Shown one piece after another: positions 34,040-44,650 of a stretch of 64,000 nucleotides of DNA. The DNA is from Dokdonia sp. Hel_I_53. GTDB taxonomy: Bacteria > Bacteroidota > Bacteroidia > Flavobacteriales > Flavobacteriaceae. Where the stretch lies: positions 1,033,501 to 1,097,500 of the forward strand of contig NZ_VISL01000001.1 in the NCBI RefSeq assembly GCF_007827465.1, in the 5' to 3' direction. The notes below the pieces were generated by a model. That model was not told the origin of the DNA. It made no database searches and saw nothing but the letters and a program-made list of their open reading frames with translations. How positions within the stretch are numbered: position 1 is the first letter of the stretch; each line of letters starts with the position of its first letter. The translations under genes and the position numbers were made by a program.

Positions 34040-35707
34040 ATGAATAGTACACTAAGAATTATCATATTAATTTTTTTCATATGTATTTCTTGCCAATATA
34101 AGGAAACTAGCATTCAAGATAAAAAATCCTCTGAAACGTCTCCATTTTTTTGGGAAGCAGCAAATATGTATTTCTTACTAACAGATCGCTTTTATAATGG
34201 CACTACATCAAATGATGTTAATTTTGATCGTACAAGAGAAACAGGTGTTCTACGTGGTTTTAAAGGAGGTGACTTAATAGGAATTAGAAAAAAAATTGAA
34301 GAGGGTTATTTTACAGATTTAGGGATTAATGCAATTTGGTTTACTCCTGTAGTAGAGCAGATACACGATGTCGTAGATGAAGGTACTGGACCCACATATG
34401 GGTATCATGGTTATTGGGCAAAAGATTGGACTGCGCTAGATCCTAACTTTGGCACCCGTGAAGATCTTAAGGCAGTTGTAGATGAAGCTCATAAAAGAGG
34501 TATCCGTATTGTTATGGATGTTGTCCTTAATCATACAGGGCCTGTCACAATAAAAGACCCTTTTTGGGGTGAAGATTGGGCTAGAGAGAATCCTAACTGT
34601 AAATTTTCTACTTATGAGAATACAACTGCTTGTAGCCTTGTTGAAAATCTCCCTGACATTCTCACAGAGAGCAATGTGGAGGTAATGCTTCCTGAGACAC
34701 TTATAAAAAAATGGAAAAAAGAAGGTCGCTACAAGCAAGAAATAGAAGAACTAGATGATTATTTTGCAATAAATAAGCTTTCTAAAACCCCACGAAATTA
34801 TATAATCAAATGGTTAACTGATTTTATAGAAGAGTTTGGAATTGATGCATTTAGAGTAGATACTACAAAACATGTTGATGAAGCTTCTTGGGTTATTTTA
34901 CGTGAGCAATCTGAAAAAGCATTTAATACTTACAAAAGTAAAAATCCTAAAAAAGTGCTGGATGATATAGGTTTTTTCATGTTTGGAGAAGTATACAATT
35001 ATTCTATTGACAACGGCAGAGAATACGATTTTGGTGATAAAAAGGTCGACTATTTTGAAAATGGTTTTGACAATCTTATTAATTTCCAGTTTAAATATGA
35101 TGCAGAAAATAGTTATGAAGATCTCTTTAGTAAATATGCTTCACTAAAGGATTCTGTATTTTCAGATAAAAGCTTTGTTAATTACGCCACCTCTCATGAT
35201 GATGGCCAGCCTTTTGACAAGAACCGTACGCGCTCAAAAGAAATAGCATCTAAATTATTGCTCACCACTGGTATTTCTCAAATTTATTATGGTGATGAAA
35301 CAGGGAGAGACCTTACTATTGAGGGAGCAAATGGGGATGCTACTTTACGGAGTTTTATGAATTGGGAAGATTTAAAAAATCCTCAAACTCAAGAACTACT
35401 GTCTCACTGGCAAAAGTTAGGTAGATTCAGAATAGCTCACCCAGCTATAGGTGCAGGAAAACACAAAATGATTTCAGAAGAACCTTACATCTTTAGACGT
35501 TATTTCGAAAAAAACGGTTTTAAGGATGAAGTTATTGTAGGCCTTGAACTTCCAATTGGAACTAAAGTTATTGAGCTAAATAACGCTTTCGCGAAAGCAG
35601 AGCATGTAACAGACACGTATTCTGGAAAAACAGTCCCCGTAATTGATGGTGAAATTACACTTGATACTCCCTATGGAACAGTACTGCTAGAAATAGCTAA
35701 AAACTAA
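34040..35707 (+). CDS. GH13 alpha-amylase family lipoprotein
   Basis: 555 residues. The hydrophobic N-terminus ends ICISCQY, giving a probable lipidated Cys18. The four GH13 regions are present: DVVLNHT, GIDAFRVDTTKH (nucleophile Asp), FGEVYN (acid Glu) and ATSHDD (transition-state Asp). An all-beta C-terminal domain follows and includes a palindrome copy read as NAFAKAE. Likely periplasmic or outer-membrane cleavage of alpha-glucans; the exact specificity is not visible. It stands outside any SusCD locus and its stop overlaps the converging flavoprotein gene. Confidence 0.9.
   Translation: MNSTLRIIILIFFICISCQYKETSIQDKKSSETSPFFWEAANMYFLLTDRFYNGTTSNDVNFDRTRETGVLRGFKGGDLIGIRKKIEEGYFTDLGINAIWFTPVVEQIHDVVDEGTGPTYGYHGYWAKDWTALDPNFGTREDLKAVVDEAHKRGIRIVMDVVLNHTGPVTIKDPFWGEDWARENPNCKFSTYENTTACSLVENLPDILTESNVEVMLPETLIKKWKKEGRYKQEIEELDDYFAINKLSKTPRNYIIKWLTDFIEEFGIDAFRVDTTKHVDEASWVILREQSEKAFNTYKSKNPKKVLDDIGFFMFGEVYNYSIDNGREYDFGDKKVDYFENGFDNLINFQFKYDAENSYEDLFSKYASLKDSVFSDKSFVNYATSHDDGQPFDKNRTRSKEIASKLLLTTGISQIYYGDETGRDLTIEGANGDATLRSFMNWEDLKNPQTQELLSHWQKLGRFRIAHPAIGAGKHKMISEEPYIFRRYFEKNGFKDEVIVGLELPIGTKVIELNNAFAKAEHVTDTYSGKTVPVIDGEITLDTPYGTVLLEIAKN
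35585..35598. repeat. Iterated palindrome copy 9 (exact, inside the GH13 gene)
   Basis: In frame as NAFAKAE in the C-terminal beta domain. Confidence 0.9.
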
Positions 35708-36246
35708 TCTTCTAACTGGTGAATAAATGAAGCGATGACCTCTCCTACTCCAATATTCATAGTGGGATTAATAATGGTGTTTTGTTCTACATTAAAATTT
35801 TCTTGAAATGATGGGAAGCTAAAACTCTCAACCACCTTTCCTCCAAAGCGAGGAATCGTATTTTTCATATATTCTACTGCAGAAGCCCCTCCTCTTGCAC
35901 CTGGAGATGTGCTTACAAGTAAAATTTTCTTTCCTTCTAAAAAATTACGGTCTGCCCTAGAGAGCCAGTCGATTATATTTTTAAAAAAAGCAGAAATCAT
36001 TCCATTATGTTCATTAACTCCAATAATAAGTCCTACGGATTCTGCTATTTTATTTTTAACCACTTTTACATCAATAGGAATCCCTCTCTCATTTTCTAGA
36101 TCTAAATTATACATAGGTATGTCGTAGGACAAGAGAGACTGTCTCTGTACATTATATCCATTAATAGATGCAACAAAAAAATCAAGTAGTTGACTATTTA
36201 TAGAATGTATGCTATTGCTACCAGAAAGGACTAAAATTTTTTCCAT
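35704..36246 (-). CDS. NAD(P)H-dependent FMN reductase-like flavoprotein
   Basis: About 180 residues from MEKILVLSGSNS; an ATG five codons upstream lies inside the terminator hairpin of the preceding gene and is rejected. Flavodoxin-like fold: SGSNSIHSINSQLL phosphate loop, the YDIPMYNLD region, GVNEHNGMISAFFKNIIDWLS (flavin contact) and STSPGARGGA. Cytoplasmic quinone, azo or chromate reductase-type activity is possible. Overlaps the amylase stop by four bases tail to tail. Confidence 0.85.
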   Translation of the reverse strand: MEKILVLSGSNSIHSINSQLLDFFVASINGYNVQRQSLLSYDIPMYNLDLENERGIPIDVKVVKNKIAESVGLIIGVNEHNGMISAFFKNIIDWLSRADRNFLEGKKILLVSTSPGARGGASAVEYMKNTIPRFGGKVVESFSFPSFQENFNVEQNTIINPTMNIGVGEVIASFIHQLED

Positions 36247-36260
36247 ATAAATAAAAAACA

Positions 36261-36284
36261 AAGAGCTACCCTATGGTAGCTCTT
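36261..36284 (-). terminator. Terminator of the FadL-like gene
   Basis: A 10-bp stem (AAGAGCTACC and its complement) with a CTAT loop and T-rich sequence after it on the minus strand. Confidence 0.75.
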
Positions 36285-36307
36285 AAAAGTAATTAAAATA
36301 TAGTTAT

Positions 36308-37840
36308 TTATAAGCTTAATGTAAGCGTACCTACCAGAGATGAGTTTGTTTTATTTATTTGAGCCCTATCAATGAGTCCTACAGAATATAACCGTTCAGC
36401 ACTATCTTGAAAAAATTGATCATAAGCTACATCTATCTTAATTTGTCCAAAATTGTACCCTAGACCAGCAGAATAACCATATGTTGCACCTAATAAATTT
36501 TGATTATGATAAGGACTTGTTTCATAACGACCTCCAGCTCTATAACTCCATTTATTTGATCGCATTTCTGCACCTAGTTTAAAAGTATTTACAGCTCTTA
36601 ATATATCGTTGATTTCATTGTTTTTTGAATTAAAAAATGGATCCCTCTCTGGACGGAATCTTAAATTAGTCATATCCCTATAAGAGTAATCAAAACTAAT
36701 CAAGCCCTGAGATCCAAAAACGTAAGCAACACTTGATGTATATTTTCCAGGTGTTTTTATTTCATAGTCTTGATAGACATTTACAACCTCTGGATTAATT
36801 TGAGTTGTAAAAATCCCTAAATCATCGATTGAAGTTGTAGATAAACGTTGTGTGTTTTCTTCAGAAATTGTGTACCAAGTAGGTGATTCATAGGTGAATC
36901 CTAAACGTATATTATCGTTAAATTTAGATATCGCTCCCACCTGAAAAGAAAAACCACTTCCCAATGTTCTTAAGTTATTTTCAAACCGAATATCTGTTAC
37001 ATTTGTAAAACCCTCATTAGCAGGGGGTGCTCCAGCATTATTACTTTCAAAGAGTACAGTAGATCTGTTGGTATCTAAGAAATGAGAGTTTAAATTAATA
37101 CCCAAGTATAAATCATCACCATATTGAGCTGCTATGTTGAAAGATGCTTTACCATTAGAACCACTTGATAGAGATGTATATTCTTGATCGTATACTGTTC
37201 CAACTGTATTTACACCGTAGGTTGTATTATTAGAATCATAGGAAGTTGGCTCTAAGATATATGATTGAAAACCTAATAATGCCTGTTGAGATCCATAACC
37301 TTGATCCTCTCCTAAAAATTGATACAATTGAGCGATAGATTCATTTTCACGTGTTTCTAAATCACTTAAAGGTACACCTTGAGCATAGATTGCAAAGTAT
37401 TCTGAAATAGAATTTAAATTAAATCCTTGTGCAATGTATTGATTATTAAAATTACTGGTACGATCATAATTAAAACCTAGAGTAATTTTATTCCATTTTG
37501 TACCAGAAGTACCATCTAAAATAAAAACACCACCTAGTTGATTAATTGCTGTATCAGTGTTGGATACTATCGTATTTCCTCCAAAATAAGATGCTTCATT
37601 TTCTAAATGATCACTTGCTAATGTAAAAGTTGCTGTACCATTTGTAAAGACCGCACTACTCGCAGGATTATCTCCAATGGCACTTAAATCTCCACCCAAT
37701 GCACCGAACGCTCCATTCATAGCTCTATAACGTGCAGTACCTGTAACATTAACAGAACTATATTGTAATGCTTCGGATATCGTTTGGGCAAAGCTCGCGC
37801 CTGTGGTCATAACCACTATTAAAAAGATTATTTTTTTCAT
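36308..37840 (-). CDS. OmpP1/FadL/TodX-family outer membrane protein
   Basis: 510 residues with a signal peptide (cleavage near SFAQ). Mature N-terminus QTISEALQYSSVNVTGTARY, then AMNGAFGALGGDLSAIGDNPA, the hallmark of FadL-type channels in Bacteroidota. The rest is alternating amphipathic strands ending in a beta-signal (LVGTLTLSL). Proposed to import hydrophobic compounds such as long-chain fatty acids. Downstream of the low-complexity lipoprotein gene by 28 bases. Confidence 0.88.
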   Translation of the reverse strand: MKKIIFLIVVMTTGASFAQTISEALQYSSVNVTGTARYRAMNGAFGALGGDLSAIGDNPASSAVFTNGTATFTLASDHLENEASYFGGNTIVSNTDTAINQLGGVFILDGTSGTKWNKITLGFNYDRTSNFNNQYIAQGFNLNSISEYFAIYAQGVPLSDLETRENESIAQLYQFLGEDQGYGSQQALLGFQSYILEPTSYDSNNTTYGVNTVGTVYDQEYTSLSSGSNGKASFNIAAQYGDDLYLGINLNSHFLDTNRSTVLFESNNAGAPPANEGFTNVTDIRFENNLRTLGSGFSFQVGAISKFNDNIRLGFTYESPTWYTISEENTQRLSTTSIDDLGIFTTQINPEVVNVYQDYEIKTPGKYTSSVAYVFGSQGLISFDYSYRDMTNLRFRPERDPFFNSKNNEINDILRAVNTFKLGAEMRSNKWSYRAGGRYETSPYHNQNLLGATYGYSAGLGYNFGQIKIDVAYDQFFQDSAERLYSVGLIDRAQINKTNSSLVGTLTLSL

Positions 37841-37868
37841 TAAATAAATTTAAGAATATGATAAATCA

Positions 37869-38990
37869 TTAACCTCTACGACCTCCACCTCTAGATGAAG
37901 AAGATCTCGATGAAGACCTAGTAGATCCTGAGGATCTTGAAGAAGAACCCGATCTTACACTACTTCCTCTTGAAGAAGATGATGATGACCTTCCATAAGA
38001 TGAAGATCTAGACCTTGATGGCCTCGTTGTCATAGGGCGTGTTGTTCCAGACCTTCTGGCCTTTGAACCGCCTCGATTCATTGGTCGAGTATTTGGCCTA
38101 TTTCTATTACCATTTGACGGTCTAGTTGTCGCTGGTCTACCTCGAGTAACACCATCTCTAGACACTCTGCCACGTGAATTTACTCTCCCTACATTAGCTC
38201 TATTCCTAGAGTAAGTCGCGCGACTTCTTGTAGAAACTCGTCTCCCAGTGTTTACACTTCTACGATTTACTGCATTTGATCTCCTATTTCTAGCATTCCT
38301 GAGGTCATAACTCGATCTACGTCCAGAATTATAAGCAACTCTACCATAATTATATCTAGGAGAAAGTGGATGTCCATAAAAACCGTTTCGATAGAAAGGG
38401 TGTGAATTGTATCCATAAAAACCGCCGTATCCATAAAATCTATTGAACCCATAAAAAGGTCTATTGAATCCTCCATACCAATAAGGAGACCATACAGGTG
38501 CAAATGGACTTAAGCCAAAATAGCCATTATAACCAAACCCTCCGTAACCAAATCCAGCATAGCCAAATCTGCCGTAACCAAATCCACCTATAAAAGGAGA
38601 GTTATTATAAACGTTAATCTCAACATCATCAACAACATCACCCCATCCGCCATAACCTGTCGCAGCATCAAAGTCAACAGCATCAACATATACCTCTTCT
38701 CCATCCTCAGATGAATAGGAATCAATATCTGTAAATATACTATCTCTCTCTTGGGCTTGACTCAGTTGCTGTGCACTTCTTTCAAAATAATTTTTATATA
38801 ATAGACTGTTTGAGTTTTTTACAGCAGTAACTGGCTCTGAGGACACAGATACTTGTACATCTGATCCACTATATATCCCATCCTCATCATATACTTGTTG
38901 AGATGATCCGCATGAAACTAGAAAACCAGCTAGTACAATTAAGAGCGTGAAACTTTTTAGTCTTGTAATATGTGAAGTAATAATTTTCAT
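37869..38990 (-). CDS. Lipoprotein with Gly/Tyr/Phe-rich and Arg/Ser-rich low-complexity regions
   Basis: 373 residues. Signal peptide with a clear lipobox (LAGFLVSCGSS). After an acidic region, residues about 140-215 are Gly-Tyr-Phe-rich (repeated GFGYGGF and FYGYGGF units). From about 225 to the end the chain is Arg, Asn, Ser and Thr with almost no hydrophobics, finishing in Ser/Arg/Gly runs. Composition resembles adhesive or scaffold proteins; databases often give such proteins meaningless names. Co-transcribed with the FadL-like gene. Function unknown. Confidence 0.75.
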   Translation of the reverse strand: MKIITSHITRLKSFTLLIVLAGFLVSCGSSQQVYDEDGIYSGSDVQVSVSSEPVTAVKNSNSLLYKNYFERSAQQLSQAQERDSIFTDIDSYSSEDGEEVYVDAVDFDAATGYGGWGDVVDDVEINVYNNSPFIGGFGYGRFGYAGFGYGGFGYNGYFGLSPFAPVWSPYWYGGFNRPFYGFNRFYGYGGFYGYNSHPFYRNGFYGHPLSPRYNYGRVAYNSGRRSSYDLRNARNRRSNAVNRRSVNTGRRVSTRSRATYSRNRANVGRVNSRGRVSRDGVTRGRPATTRPSNGNRNRPNTRPMNRGGSKARRSGTTRPMTTRPSRSRSSSYGRSSSSSSRGSSVRSGSSSRSSGSTRSSSRSSSSRGGGRRG

Positions 38991-39006
38991 AACGATACTG
39001 TTTTAA

Positions 39007-39037
39007 TTGTTGCTTGCTTTAAAAATACCTAATTTTG
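39007..39037 (+). promoter_or_regulatory. Promoter of proS: TTG and TAATTTTG
   Basis: TTG at 39007-39009 (spacing 20) or 39010-39012 (spacing 17) and TAATTTTG at 39030-39037; 54 bases to the ATG. Confidence 0.6.
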
Positions 39038-39091
39038 CTAGATACTTTTACATCAATTACAGACACAATAGTTGTGCCAAATTAAGTATTT

Positions 39092-40570
39092 ATGGGGAAA
39101 AACCTTACAAAAAGAAGTGAAGATTATTCAAAGTGGTACAACGAACTTGTAGTTCAAGCTGACCTTGCAGAAAACTCTGCAGTGCGTGGATGTATGGTTA
39201 TCAAACCGTATGGATATGCAATTTGGGAGAAAATGCAGGCTGAGCTAGATCGTATGTTCAAGGAAACTGGGCACGAAAATGCTTATTTCCCACTTTTTGT
39301 TCCTAAAAGCTTATTTGAAGCAGAGGAGAAAAACGCAGAAGGCTTTGCAAAAGAGTGCGCTGTTGTTACTCATTATAGACTCAAGACAGATCCTGAAAAT
39401 CCAGCAAAACTAATTGTAGATCCTAATGCTAAGCTTGAAGAGGAGCTTATCGTAAGACCTACAAGTGAAGCGATTATCTGGAATACTTATAAAGGATGGA
39501 TACAATCTTATCGCGACCTACCACTTCTCATTAACCAATGGGCTAATGTCGTACGATGGGAAATGCGTACACGCTTGTTTCTGAGAACAGCTGAGTTTCT
39601 TTGGCAAGAAGGCCACACTGCACATGCAACGAAACAAGAGGCCATAGAGGAAGCAGAGCTAATGAATGATGTATACGCAAAGTTTGCTGAAAATTTTCTA
39701 GCAGTACCCGTCATAAAAGGAATAAAAACAGAAAGTGAGAGATTTGCTGGAGCAGACGAAACTTATTGTATCGAAGCTCTAATGCAAGACGGAAAAGCAC
39801 TCCAAGCTGGAACCTCTCATTTTTTAGGTCAAAATTTTGCAAAAGCATTTGATGTTAAGTTTACCAGTAATCAAGGTAAGCAGGAATTTGTATGGGCTAC
39901 CTCCTGGGGAGTATCCACAAGACTAATGGGAGCTCTTATTATGACGCATAGTGATGATCAAGGCCTAGTCCTACCACCCAACCTTGCTCCTTTTCAAGTA
40001 GTTATTGTACCTATATATAAAAACCAAGAGCAACTTGACGCCATCTCTCAAGTTGCAAATGAAATTATAAAAGACCTTAAACTGCACGGAGTTACTGTAA
40101 AATTTGACAATAGAGACACCCATAAACCAGGCTGGAAATTTAACGAGTATGAATTAAAAGGCGTTCCGCTTCGTATTGGGATTGGGCCAAAAGACTTAGA
40201 AAAAAGAACTGTAGAACTCGCGAGACGCGACACACTCACTAAGGAGTTTATTGCAAAAGAAGACGTAGCCACAACCGTTGTATCCTTATTAAAAGAAATA
40301 CAAGAAAATTTATACAATAAAGCCAAAGAATACCGTGACAGCCATACCACAGTTGTAAACGATTTTGAAACCTTTAAAAATGTTTTAGAAAATAAAGGAG
40401 GATTTATAAGTGCGCACTGGGATGGCACAAAAGAAACCGAAAACAAAATTAAAGAGCTTACAAAAGCAACCATTAGATGCATTCCTATGAATAGCCAACT
40501 TGAAGAAGGAAAATGTGTTTTAACAGGCGCGTCATCACCGCGTAGAGTGCTGTTTGCTAAGGCATATTAA
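39092..40570 (+). CDS. proS: Prolyl-tRNA synthetase, short eukaryote/archaea-type
   Basis: 492 residues, class II. Lacks the large editing insertion of E. coli-type ProRS between motifs 2 and 3 and starts [16 protein letters not shown], so it is the eukaryote/archaeal-like form common in Bacteroidota. Motif 2 region [14 protein letters not shown] and motif 3 [12 protein letters not shown] bind ATP; the C-terminal extension ends near the zinc-domain position. Charges tRNA-Pro in the cytoplasm. Monocistronic, followed by tRNA genes with their own promoter. Confidence 0.95.
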   Translation: MGKNLTKRSEDYSKWYNELVVQADLAENSAVRGCMVIKPYGYAIWEKMQAELDRMFKETGHENAYFPLFVPKSLFEAEEKNAEGFAKECAVVTHYRLKTDPENPAKLIVDPNAKLEEELIVRPTSEAIIWNTYKGWIQSYRDLPLLINQWANVVRWEMRTRLFLRTAEFLWQEGHTAHATKQEAIEEAELMNDVYAKFAENFLAVPVIKGIKTESERFAGADETYCIEALMQDGKALQAGTSHFLGQNFAKAFDVKFTSNQGKQEFVWATSWGVSTRLMGALIMTHSDDQGLVLPPNLAPFQVVIVPIYKNQEQLDAISQVANEIIKDLKLHGVTVKFDNRDTHKPGWKFNEYELKGVPLRIGIGPKDLEKRTVELARRDTLTKEFIAKEDVATTVVSLLKEIQENLYNKAKEYRDSHTTVVNDFETFKNVLENKGGFISAHWDGTKETENKIKELTKATIRCIPMNSQLEEGKCVLTGASSPRRVLFAKAY

Positions 40571-40598
40571 AATAATTTATAAAAAACTCAATTAGTGT

Positions 40599-40628
40599 TT
40601 GCACGATCTAAAAATAATTGTATTTTTG
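40599..40628 (+). promoter_or_regulatory. Promoter of the tRNA-Glu/rpsT unit: TTG-N19-TATTTTTG
   Basis: TTG at 40599-40601 and TATTTTTG at 40621-40628, spacing 19, 26 bases before the first tRNA. Confidence 0.75.
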
Positions 40629-40654
40629 CATCCGCAATTCAAACAATTGTTCTA

Positions 40655-40726
40655 GGCCCGTTCGTCTATCGGCTAGGACGCATGGTTTTCATCCATGTAA
40701 GAGGGGTTCGATTCCCCTACGGGCTA
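40655..40726 (+). tRNA. tRNA-Glu (UUC), first copy
   Basis: 72 bases to the discriminator A. Acceptor GGCCCGT/ACGGGCT (G1-U72 wobble), anticodon stem CATGG/CCATG around loop TTTTCAT with anticodon TTC, T-arm GGGG-TTCGATT-CCCC. The CCA is not encoded (CAAA follows). Confidence 0.97.
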
Positions 40727-40770
40727 CAAACCAAGTACGAGGTTAAAAGTACATTTTAGTGAATTTTTAA

Positions 40771-40842
40771 GGCCCGTTCGTCTATCGGCTAGGACGCATG
40801 GTTTTCATCCATGTAAGAGGGGTTCGATTCCCCTACGGGCTA
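40771..40842 (+). tRNA. tRNA-Glu (UUC), second identical copy
   Basis: Identical to the first copy over all 72 bases, 44 bases downstream, with no promoter or terminator in between, so both are probably cut from one precursor. rpsT starts 28 bases after it. Confidence 0.97.
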
Positions 40843-40870
40843 CAATTTTATAATTATACAAAAAACAATA

Positions 40871-41122
40871 ATGGCAAATCACAAGTCATCTTTAAAAAGG
40901 ATCAGAAGCAACGAGACTAAGCGCCTTAGAAACCGTTACCAGCACAGAACGACTCGTAACGCAATTAAGAAATTGCGCGAAATGACTGAGAAAGAGCAAG
41001 CAGTTGCTTTATTCCCAGCGGTAGCTTCTATGCTTGATAAGTTAGCAAAACGTAATATTATTCACAGTAATAAAGCGGCTAACTTGAAATCAAAGCTTGC
41101 TAAGCACGTAGCTGCTCTTTAA
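40871..41122 (+). CDS. rpsT: 30S ribosomal protein S20
   Basis: 83 residues, normal length for S20, highly basic and helical: [36 protein letters not shown] and a C-terminal [18 protein letters not shown]. Binds 16S rRNA early in small-subunit assembly. It lies 28 bases after the second tRNA-Glu with no visible own promoter, so co-transcription with the tRNAs is likely. A terminator follows. Confidence 0.96.
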   Translation: MANHKSSLKRIRSNETKRLRNRYQHRTTRNAIKKLREMTEKEQAVALFPAVASMLDKLAKRNIIHSNKAANLKSKLAKHVAAL

Positions 41123-41146
41123 GCTAGAAAAAGAATCTATAACGGG

Positions 41147-41176
41147 AACTTCTATACCTTTAATAGAAGTTTTTTT
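41147..41176 (+). terminator. Terminator of rpsT
   Basis: A 9-bp stem (AACTTCTAT / ATAGAAGTT), 7-base loop, then seven T. Confidence 0.85.
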
Positions 41177-41195
41177 GTTGTTAATATATAGAGTT

Positions 41196-41211
41196 CGCTT
41201 TCGCGAAAGCG
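41196..41211. repeat. Iterated palindrome copy 10 (exact, 18 bp with flanks)
   Basis: Lies 20 bases after the rpsT terminator and 126 bases before rplS. Confidence 0.9.
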
Positions 41212-41336
41212 TAATCAAAGCAACACTACTTAAATAAACCCGCTTACTACTATAAAATAGTTTGCACCCATTTGACTAACCTCTGACGATAAACGTGAAT
41301 GTTACTTGAATGTAAAACCATTGAAATATCTCAAAG

Positions 41337-41687
41337 ATGGAAGATTTAGTAAAATTTGTACAAGACGAATTTGTTCAAAAAAATGATTTGCCAAAATTTG
41401 CAGCTGGTGACACAATTACTGTGTACTACGAAATTAAAGAAGGTGAAAAAAGTAGAACTCAGTTCTTTAGAGGAGTTGTTATCCAACTAAGAGGATCTGG
41501 GGCTACGCAAACTTTTACAATTCGTAAAATGTCTGGTACTGTAGGTGTAGAACGTGTATTTCCTATTAACTTACCTGCAATTCAAAAAATTGAAGTTAAC
41601 AAAAGAGGTATTGTACGTCGCGCACGTATCTTCTATTTTAGAGAACTTACTGGTAAGAAAGCCCGTATCAAAGAAAGACGTTCGTAA
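41337..41687 (+). CDS. rplS: 50S ribosomal protein L19
   Basis: 116 residues, standard L19: GDTITVYYEIKEGEKSRTQF, FRGVVIQLRGSG, TFTIRKMSGTVGVERVFPIN and the C-terminal RGIVRRARIFYFRELTGKKARIKE. Located at the subunit interface. Alone here, without the rpsP-rimM-trmD neighbours seen in many bacteria. Confidence 0.97.
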   Translation: MEDLVKFVQDEFVQKNDLPKFAAGDTITVYYEIKEGEKSRTQFFRGVVIQLRGSGATQTFTIRKMSGTVGVERVFPINLPAIQKIEVNKRGIVRRARIFYFRELTGKKARIKERRS

Positions 41688-41711
41688 CAAATACAAACGT
41701 TTAAAATTTAT

Positions 41712-41745
41712 AAAGCTTTATCAGATATCTGATAAAGCTTTTTTT
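41712..41745 (+). terminator. Terminator of rplS, perfect 30-bp palindrome
   Basis: Bases 41712-41741 (AAAGCTTTATCAGAT and its exact complement without spacer) followed by a T-run. Confidence 0.88.
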
Positions 41746-42218
41746 ATGAACAAAAGTTGATAAGTACAGTTTATAACTAGTTAATAATTAAATACATAGA
41801 AATACCAATGCGTTTAATTAATAAAACTTATCTTTAGGTGTATTTTAAAGCAGATTGTTTTAGAAACTTATAAATTTTAAGTTTAGTTTTTATTTAAAAT
41901 TATTTGAAAGTTTTTTGTTTTGCTAACAAGACCCGCTGCACAAGCTAGGAAAAAGAAATTTTTTATTTCTTAAATCCAAATTATCTTAAGTAAAACAAAC
42001 ATCCTGAAATAGATTATAGCTACATTTTATGCTAATTTGCTATTTCAGAGAAATTGAACAGATGTAACTATTAATAAGTTACTTTAAAACTTCAAGGGTT
42101 TTCTGGCAAAACAATTTCTAAAAGCCATATCATCGTACGTCGTACTTGATATGGCTTTTGTTTTTACCCCACTCACACTATTTTATACTTTAATTAGTAC
42201 TATTCATTGCTTTTAAGA
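41746..42218. other. Long A+T-rich intergenic stretch with an isolated hairpin
   Basis: No coding frame or tRNA was recognised. It contains a terminator-like hairpin at 42121-42165 that is too far from rplS to be its terminator. No perfect TAnnTTTG box was found between 41746 and 42120. A small RNA ending at the hairpin is possible but unsupported otherwise. Confidence 0.4.
42121..42165 (+). terminator. Orphan terminator-like hairpin
   Basis: A 12-bp stem (AAAGCCATATCA / TGATATGGCTTT) around a 14-base loop that itself contains CGTACGTCGTACT, followed by TGTTTTT. No gene precedes it within 430 bases. Confidence 0.65.
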
Positions 42219-42250
42219 TTGCAACTAACCTACTCTAATAGCTATATTTG
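42219..42250 (+). promoter_or_regulatory. Promoter of the isocitrate dehydrogenase gene: TTG-N21-TATATTTG
   Basis: TTG at 42219-42221 and TATATTTG at 42243-42250; 53 bases to the ATG at 42304. Confidence 0.65.
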
Positions 42251-42300
42251 TTAGGCTTTTTACATAAGCTATTTCAAAATATTAACTCAATAAATTTTAG

Positions 42301-44532
<2,232 letters not shown>

Positions 44533-44538
44533 TTTATC

Positions 44539-44554
44539 CGCTTTCGCGAAAGCG
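44539..44554. repeat. Iterated palindrome copy 11 (exact, 16 bp)
   Basis: Six bases after the icd stop and 16 bases before the terminator stem. Confidence 0.9.
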
Positions 44555-44570
44555 TATAATTAAATATAAC

Positions 44571-44603
44571 AAAGCCCTTTCCTAAATTTGAAAGGGCTTT
44601 TTT
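44571..44603 (+). terminator. Terminator of icd
   Basis: An 11-bp stem (AAAGCCCTTTC and its complement), 8-base loop, then T-run. Confidence 0.9.
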
Positions 44604-44650
44604 CGTGTATAATCTCTGTTAAGTCTGTAGCTTTACTTTAAATTCTTATA

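Noticed and set aside
40655-40842. Duplicated tRNA-Glu as an integration (attachment) site
   Set aside because: Both copies are full-length and intact with no integrase or foreign genes beside them; simple tandem duplication explains it.
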